A DNA stretch of 37,714 bases. Source: Candidatus Faecalibacterium gallistercoris. GTDB lineage: Bacteria > Bacillota > Clostridia > Oscillospirales > Ruminococcaceae. Each line of letters starts with the position of its first letter. Position 1 is the first letter of the stretch. The position numbers and the translations under genes are program-made. The notes beneath the pieces are model-generated. The model was not told the DNA's origin. It saw nothing but the letters and a program-made list of their open reading frames with translations, and searched no databases. Positions 33,530 through 37,714 of this stretch are shown in pieces. The stretch is from positions 1-37,714 of the forward strand of contig DXBJ01000066.1 of NCBI GenBank assembly GCA_019116585.1, given 5' to 3'.

Positions 33530-34188
33530 TGGATTATCAAAAAATCGACCGGAACACCTGGGCACGGGGCGAGCTGTTCGCCTTTTACATCGACCGGATG
33601 CGGGTGGTCATGAGCCTGACGGTGGACATCGACGCCGCGCCGCTGGCCGCCTTTGCCAAAAGGAACGGCCTGAAATTTTATCCGGCCATGATCTGGACCG
33701 TGTCCAGCGTCATCAACCGCCACGACGAGTTCAAATACGGCTGGGACGCAGACGGCAGCCTCATCCGGTGGGAGCAGGTCTGGCCCAGCTACGCGCATTT
33801 TCACCCGGAGGACCAGGCTTTTACCAAAATGGTCACCCCTTATGAGGAGGACCTGTTTGCCTTTCACGCGCGCTTTATGCGCGACCGGGAGCGCTGCCGG
33901 GACCTCCGCGCCGTCGTCCCCGACCAGCCGCCCAACTTTTTCGACGTGTCCTGCCTGCCCTGGGTGCGGTACCGTCATTTTGACCTGCACGTTTTTGACG
34001 AAGGGACCTTCCTGGCGCCGGTGGTCACCTGGGGCCGGATGGAAGCGGAAGGCGAAAAGCGGATGATGCCTCTGACCATGAACATCCACCACGCCGTGGC
34101 GGACGGGTTCCATTTGTCCCGCTTTTTCACCGAGGTGCAGGAGCAGATCGACGCCCTGGGGGCCGGAGGTGCGCCATGGACCAGGTGA
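33529..34188 (+). CDS. chloramphenicol acetyltransferase-like protein (CatA fold)
   Basis: The product has 219 residues. The ATG at 33529 (MDYQKIDRNTWARGELFAFY) has AAAAGGAG 8 bases upstream and matches the usual CAT start. Family features are the early R-x-x-x-F-x-x-Y-like segment, 'GLKFYPAMIWTVSSVINRHD', FFDVSCLPWVRYRHFDLHVF, and the active-site motif HHAVADGFH with catalytic His188 (second His) near the C-terminus. CatA enzymes are cytoplasmic trimers that acetylate chloramphenicol with acetyl-CoA. HHAVADG differs from the common HHAVCDG. True chloramphenicol activity is unproven; a chromosomal relative acting on another acceptor is possible. The leader attenuator argues for an antibiotic-inducible resistance gene. 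Confidence 0.85.
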   Translation: MDYQKIDRNTWARGELFAFYIDRMRVVMSLTVDIDAAPLAAFAKRNGLKFYPAMIWTVSSVINRHDEFKYGWDADGSLIRWEQVWPSYAHFHPEDQAFTKMVTPYEEDLFAFHARFMRDRERCRDLRAVVPDQPPNFFDVSCLPWVRYRHFDLHVFDEGTFLAPVVTWGRMEAEGEKRMMPLTMNIHHAVADGFHLSRFFTEVQEQIDALGAGGAPWTR

Positions 34189-34778
34189 TCTTATACATCC
34201 ACGGCCAGGGCGGCACCCCACGGGAGGCCGAGCGTTTCCGGCCTCTGTGCCCCGGCTATGACGTGATCGGGGCCGGCTACCAGGGCAGCCTCCCCTGGCA
34301 GGTGCGCGGCCAGCTGCTGGACGCCTACTGCGAAGCCCGCCGGCAGTACCGGCGGGTGTCGGTCCTTGCCAACAGCATCGGCTGCTATTTTGCCATGGAC
34401 GCCTTCCGGGCGTGCGCCCCTGCCAGGGCTTACTTTATCTCCCCGGTGCTGGATATGGAGCAGCTGATCCTGGACCGGATGCGCTGGGCCGGCGTATCGG
34501 AGGCCGATCTGCAGGCAAAGGGCGAGATCCCCACCGAATGGGGCGATCCCCTTTCCTGGCGGTATCTCTGCTACGTCCGGGAGCGCCCTCTTCAGTGGGA
34601 CGTCTCCACCGAGATCCTCTATGGGGACCAGGACGGCCTCACCGGCCGGCAGACGGTGGACGCCTTTGTCCGCAGCCACCCCGCCCGCCTTACCGTGATG
34701 GCGGGCGGCGAGCACTGGTTCCACACCGCGGAGCAGCTCGCCTTTTTGGACGGCTGGCTCCGGAACGTTTTGGATTGA
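34176..34778 (+). CDS. small alpha/beta hydrolase
   Basis: The product has 200 residues. It starts MDQVILYIHGQGGTPREAER, with HG near the oxyanion hole. The candidate triad is Ser67 in LANSIGCYF, Asp153 in YGDQDGLT and His180 in GGEHWFH. There is no signal peptide, so it is cytoplasmic. Its ATG lies inside the acetyltransferase 3' end (13-base overlap) with GGAGG about 7 bases upstream, so the two are made together from the attenuated transcript. The pairing of an O-acetyltransferase with an esterase is unusual and suggests linked chemistry, but the substrate is unknown. Confidence 0.82.
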   Translation: MDQVILYIHGQGGTPREAERFRPLCPGYDVIGAGYQGSLPWQVRGQLLDAYCEARRQYRRVSVLANSIGCYFAMDAFRACAPARAYFISPVLDMEQLILDRMRWAGVSEADLQAKGEIPTEWGDPLSWRYLCYVRERPLQWDVSTEILYGDQDGLTGRQTVDAFVRSHPARLTVMAGGEHWFHTAEQLAFLDGWLRNVLD

Positions 34779-34784
34779 ATCACA

Positions 34785-34824
34785 GGCAGCCCCGCTGCGG
34801 CGTCCCGAGCCCGGCGGGGCTGCC
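34785..34824 (+). terminator. possible terminator of the acetyltransferase-hydrolase operon
   Basis: An 11-bp stem GGCAGCCCCGC/GCGGGGCTGCC (34785-34795 with 34814-34824) lies 6 bases after the hydrolase stop. There is no real U tract after it (CCTTATG), so it may be a stabilising hairpin or an inefficient terminator. Confidence 0.5.
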
Positions 34825-34876
34825 CCTTATGCGGGAAAGGTGCGCCGCTACCTGTGAATTTTTTCAAACCGTCTCA

Positions 34877-34905
34877 TTGCATTCTGCCGCTCCATCCGCT
34901 ATCCT
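34877..34905 (+). promoter_or_regulatory. promoter of the alkyltransferase-like gene
   Basis: TTGCAT (34877-34882), a 17-base spacer and TATCCT (34900-34905) lie 20 bases before the ATG at 34926. Confidence 0.5.
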
Positions 34906-34925
34906 AAGAGCAGGAGGTGACGAAA

Positions 34926-35405
34926 ATGGCGCACGAAGAAACGAAAGATTTCAACGCCATGCTGCACAAAGACAACGGGATGCCCCGGATCCAGCGGATC
35001 ACCGACGCGGCGTCCATCCAAAAATACGGCGGCGACAAAATGTACCTTGCCCCGCCCCTGGCCTACGACCATCTGATGAAAAAGATCCCCCGGGGCCAGG
35101 TGATCACCCTGGGCGAGATCCGGGCCTATCTGGCACGGACCGGCGGGGCCGACTTCACCGACCCCATCACGGCGGGCATTTTTGTATCCATCGCCGCATG
35201 GGCCAGCGCCCAGCGCACCGGAGACGAGACCCCCTACTGGCGGACCCTGAAGGCCGGCGGCGAGCTGAACCCCAAGTACCCCGGCGGCGTCGAGGCCCAG
35301 AAGGCAAAGCTGGAGGCCGAAGGCCACACCATCCTCTCCAAAGGTCGCAAGAACATCCGGTATTATGTCAAAGATTACGAAAAAGCCCTCTTTGCGCTGG
35401 AGTGA
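34926..35405 (+). CDS. MGMT-family alkyltransferase-like protein lacking the active-site Cys
   Basis: The product has 159 residues. The ATG at 34926 is chosen because AGGAGGTGA ends 5 bases before it; a GTG inside that site is an unlikely start. Residues about 45-135 match the DNA-binding domain of O6-methylguanine-DNA methyltransferases: IPRGQVITLGEIRAYLA (winged helix), then TPYWRTLKAGGELNPKYPGG and EAQKAKLEAEGH. The acceptor motif PCHR is replaced by PYWR (103-106), so no methyl transfer is possible. Alkyltransferase-like (ATL) proteins without this Cys bind O6-alkylguanine and hand it to nucleotide excision repair. An ATL-type role is likely but not shown. Confidence 0.75.
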   Translation: MAHEETKDFNAMLHKDNGMPRIQRITDAASIQKYGGDKMYLAPPLAYDHLMKKIPRGQVITLGEIRAYLARTGGADFTDPITAGIFVSIAAWASAQRTGDETPYWRTLKAGGELNPKYPGGVEAQKAKLEAEGHTILSKGRKNIRYYVKDYEKALFALE

Positions 35406-35457
35406 AGCTGCTAAAAGTCGATAGAAATTTTCATAAAACAAAAAACGGCAATCAGCA

Positions 35458-35505
35458 CAAATAAAACCGCCCCGCACCGGAGGAAAGCTCCCGGTGCGGG
35501 GCGGT
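35458..35505 (-). terminator. terminator of the ABC exporter operon
   Basis: A 15-bp perfect stem (35466-35480 with 35491-35505) has a 10-base loop and is followed on the minus strand by TTTTATTT. It lies 5 bases after the stop of the exporter gene. The same hairpin is about 60 bases past the plus-strand alkyltransferase-like gene and may limit that transcript too. Confidence 0.88.
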
Positions 35506-35509
35506 CGTG

Positions 35510-37399
35510 TCAACTGGATTTTTTCATCTGTTCCCGGTGGTACTGCAGGGTGTAAAGCTGGTAGTAGCGGCCCCGCTTTTCCAGCAGCTGCTGGTGGGTG
35601 CCCTGCTCGATGATCCGCCCGTGGGACAGCACGATGATGTTGTCGGCGTGCTGGATGGTGGACAGCCGGTGGGCCACGATCAGCATGGTGCCCACCGAGC
35701 GCATCTTTTCCAGCGAGTCCTGGATCAGCAGCTCGGTCTCGGTGTCGATGTTGGCGGTGGCCTCGTCCAGGATCATCACCGAGGGCTCATGCAGGATGGT
35801 GCGGGCAAAGGAGATCAGCTGCCGCTGGCCGGCAGAGAAGTTGTTGCCGCGCTCCCGCACCGGCTCGTCCAGGCCGTGGTCCAGCTTGTTGATAAAGCGG
35901 TCCGCGTTCACGTAGCGGCACACCTCCATGATCCGCTCGTCGGTGTCCCCTTCCCGCCGCAGGACGATGTTGCTGCGGATGGTGCCCGAAAACAGGAACA
36001 CATCCTGCAGCATCTGCCCAAAGTGGCGGCGGATGCAGGAGATCTTGATCTTGCGGATGTCCACCCCGTCGATCAGGATCTGCCCCCGCTGGAACTCGTA
36101 ATTGCGGCAGATCAGCGAGAGGATGGTGGTCTTGCCCGAGCCGGTGGAGCCCACAAAGGCCACCGTCTGGCGGGGCTGGACGTGGAAGGAGACCCCCTTC
36201 AGCACCCACTCGCCGGGCACGTAGCTGAACCAGACGTCCCGGAACTCGATCTCGCCCCGGATCTCAGGCAGCTCGACCGCGTCGGGGGCGTCCACCATCC
36301 TGGGCTCCAGGTCCAGGATGGAGAACACCTTTTCGGACGAAGCCATGGCCGACTGGAGCCAGTTGAACTGCTCCGCCAGATTCTGGATGGGGTTGTAGAA
36401 CTTGGAGATGTACATATAGAAGGTGACGATGGTGCCGCCCGAGATGGTCTGCCCCAGGAAGGAGTGGCCGTCCAGATAGCCCATGCCGCCCAGATAAAAC
36501 AGGCACAGCACCGAGCTGACGTACAGCATATACACCAGCGGCCGGAACACGCCAAAGACGAAGATCTCGTCCCGCTTGGCCTTGCCCAACGCCTCGCTGC
36601 GGCGGCGGAAGTCCTCCATCCGGGCGCCCTCCCGGCCAAAGATCTGGGTGATCTTGATGCCCGAGAGGTTCTCGGACAGGTAGGTGTTGATGTCGGTGGT
36701 GCGGTCCTTGACACGGCGGTAGGCACGCCGGGAAAATTTGCGGAAGATCACTGTAAACAGCACGATGAAGGGCACAAAGCACAGCACCATCAGGGTCAGC
36801 TCGTAGTTGACCAGCAGCATGGCCCCCAGGATGCCCAGGATCACAAAACAGTTTTTGGCCAGGTTGACCAGCAGGTTGGTGAACATCATGGAGATGGCGT
36901 TGGTGTCGTTGGTCACACGGGTGACCAGCTTGCCCACTGGGATCTCGTTCAGCTGCTCGTGGGCCAGGGACTCGATGTGGGTGAACAGGTCCTCCCGCAG
37001 ATCGGAGATGATCCGCTGGCCCGCCTTCTGGAGGATGACCGCCTGGAAATAGGAGCTGACCATGGAAAAGACCAGGATGCCCGCATAGACCGCCACCATC
37101 CCGAACAGAGCCTGCAGGGTGAAATCCCCCACCAGCATCTCCTCCACCTGGCCTACGATCAGGGGGGACACGATGTCGTACACGATGGAAAAAAGCATCA
37201 GCAGCCCCGCCGCCAGGAAGCTGCCCAGGTAGGGCCGGGCATAATGGGCCAGCCGCCGGACGATCTCGCTGTCGGGGATGTTGCGCTCAAAGCCCATGGA
37301 GGTCTTTTTGTCCTTGACCGTGGCATAGGCGAAGATCAGCAGGGCGGACACCGTGCCGATCAGCCCGCCTGCCAGCACAAGGGGATTCAGCTGCATCAT
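35510..37399 (-). CDS. heterodimeric ABC exporter subunit, catalytically competent half
   Basis: The product has 629 residues. Six membrane helices (about 50-345) of the exporter type are followed by an ATPase domain (about 380-615). Walker A is GSTGSGKTT with Lys423, Walker B VMILDEATANID with the catalytic Glu, the switch His is in IVAHRLSTI, and the signature is NFSAGQRQ in place of LSGGQ. The first 45 residues, with an extra hydrophobic segment, precede the core. Its ATG overlaps the stop of the partner gene (ATGA). The partner has Asp instead of this Glu, so the pair matches TM287/288- or BmrCD-type multidrug or peptide exporters with one working ATP site. Confidence 0.93.
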   Translation of the reverse strand: MMQLNPLVLAGGLIGTVSALLIFAYATVKDKKTSMGFERNIPDSEIVRRLAHYARPYLGSFLAAGLLMLFSIVYDIVSPLIVGQVEEMLVGDFTLQALFGMVAVYAGILVFSMVSSYFQAVILQKAGQRIISDLREDLFTHIESLAHEQLNEIPVGKLVTRVTNDTNAISMMFTNLLVNLAKNCFVILGILGAMLLVNYELTLMVLCFVPFIVLFTVIFRKFSRRAYRRVKDRTTDINTYLSENLSGIKITQIFGREGARMEDFRRRSEALGKAKRDEIFVFGVFRPLVYMLYVSSVLCLFYLGGMGYLDGHSFLGQTISGGTIVTFYMYISKFYNPIQNLAEQFNWLQSAMASSEKVFSILDLEPRMVDAPDAVELPEIRGEIEFRDVWFSYVPGEWVLKGVSFHVQPRQTVAFVGSTGSGKTTILSLICRNYEFQRGQILIDGVDIRKIKISCIRRHFGQMLQDVFLFSGTIRSNIVLRREGDTDERIMEVCRYVNADRFINKLDHGLDEPVRERGNNFSAGQRQLISFARTILHEPSVMILDEATANIDTETELLIQDSLEKMRSVGTMLIVAHRLSTIQHADNIIVLSHGRIIEQGTHQQLLEKRGRYYQLYTLQYHREQMKKSS

Positions 37400-37714
37400 G
37401 AATTGCCACCTCCCAGTTCATCCTCCAGCCGCTGCAGGTCCACCATCCGGCGGTAGTCCTCGCAGCGGGCGTACAGGGCGTCGTGGCTGCCCACGTCCAC
37501 GACCCGCCCGTCGTCGATAAACACGATCTTGTCCATCCGCTCCACGGTGGAGATGCGGTGGGCGATCAGGATCGTGGTCTTGCCCGCCCGCTCCTGGTTC
37601 AGGTTGTCCAGGATGACCTTTTCGGTGCGGGTGTCCACCGCCGAGACCGAATCGTCCAGGATCAGGACCGGCGCATCCATCAGCAGGGCGCGGGCGATGG
37701 AGATGCGCTGCTTC
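37396..37714 (-). CDS. heterodimeric ABC exporter subunit, degenerate half (partial, 5' end outside the window)
   Basis: The visible 105 codons are the end of an ATPase domain: KQRISIARALLMDAPVLILDD, then SVSAVDTRTEKVILDNL, the switch His in LIAHRISTVERMD, and DDGRVVDVGSHDAL. The Walker B Glu is replaced by Asp (ILDDSVSAVD), the mark of the non-hydrolysing half of heterodimeric exporters. It overlaps the next gene by 4 bases and should be the first or an earlier gene of that operon. The membrane domain lies beyond the right edge. Confidence 0.92.
   Translation of the reverse strand, partial: KQRISIARALLMDAPVLILDDSVSAVDTRTEKVILDNLNQERAGKTTILIAHRISTVERMDKIVFIDDGRVVDVGSHDALYARCEDYRRMVDLQRLEDELGGGNS

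Noticed and set aside
33529-34188. The cat-like gene as cargo of the serine recombinase element (as in Tn4451)
   Set aside because: More than 30 kb of core genes lie between it and the recombinase, and no recombinase or repeat is next to it. Its GC content is like that of its neighbours.

Overview
The window looks like chromosome from a GC-rich, endospore-lineage member of the Clostridia. The gut family Oscillospiraceae/Ruminococcaceae (Subdoligranulum/Gemmiger/Faecalibacterium-like) is my best guess. The grounds are a Spo0A response regulator, a Ger(x)C-like protein, the low-GC-Gram-positive cluster hprK-murB-rapZ-whiA-dnaE-pfkA, strong GGAGG ribosome binding sites and high GC in third codon positions. 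The family assignment is inference; no 16S gene is present.

Left end (1-3300): the right end of an integrated element. It holds a broken ParB-like/DUF6551 gene with an in-frame TGA, a TnpW-like small protein and a large serine recombinase. The recombinase stops a few bases before a tRNA-Ala gene. Upstream of that tRNA lie two 104-bp tandem repeats containing four decayed copies of the tRNA 5' half, behind a near-consensus promoter.

3300-13700: envelope and efflux genes, mostly on the minus strand. There is a small secreted protein, an SLH-domain surface protein, and a MacA/MacB-type tripartite export set (adaptor, ATPase, FtsX-type permease). A two-component system sits next to it, and the promoters of the export operon and the regulator operon share a CTTAAG site and a TATACT -10. 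A divergent XRE-type regulator follows.

13700-25600: core genes on the minus strand. These are spo0A, ligA (NAD-dependent DNA ligase), pfkA, dnaE, whiA, rapZ, murB and hprK. The last five form a tight operon (in transcription order hprK-murB-rapZ-whiA-dnaE). The yvcK gene that usually sits between rapZ and whiA is absent.

25600-29700: a phosphate module on the plus strand. A Na/Pi cotransporter with a PhoU-like tail, a PhoB-type regulator and a PhoR-type kinase lie behind a promoter region rich in TTTACA repeats (candidate Pho box).

29700-35400: a Ger(x)C-like protein, a MalY/PatB-type aminotransferase, tRNA-Leu, a secreted alpha/beta hydrolase, then a chloramphenicol-acetyltransferase-like gene coupled to a small hydrolase, and an alkyltransferase-like protein. 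The acetyltransferase gene is preceded by a 12-codon leader ORF and three competing hairpins, laid out as in erm/cat translational attenuation. I consider this the most interesting regulatory structure in the window.

Right end (35500-37714): a heterodimeric ABC exporter on the minus strand, one subunit complete and the other cut by the window edge.
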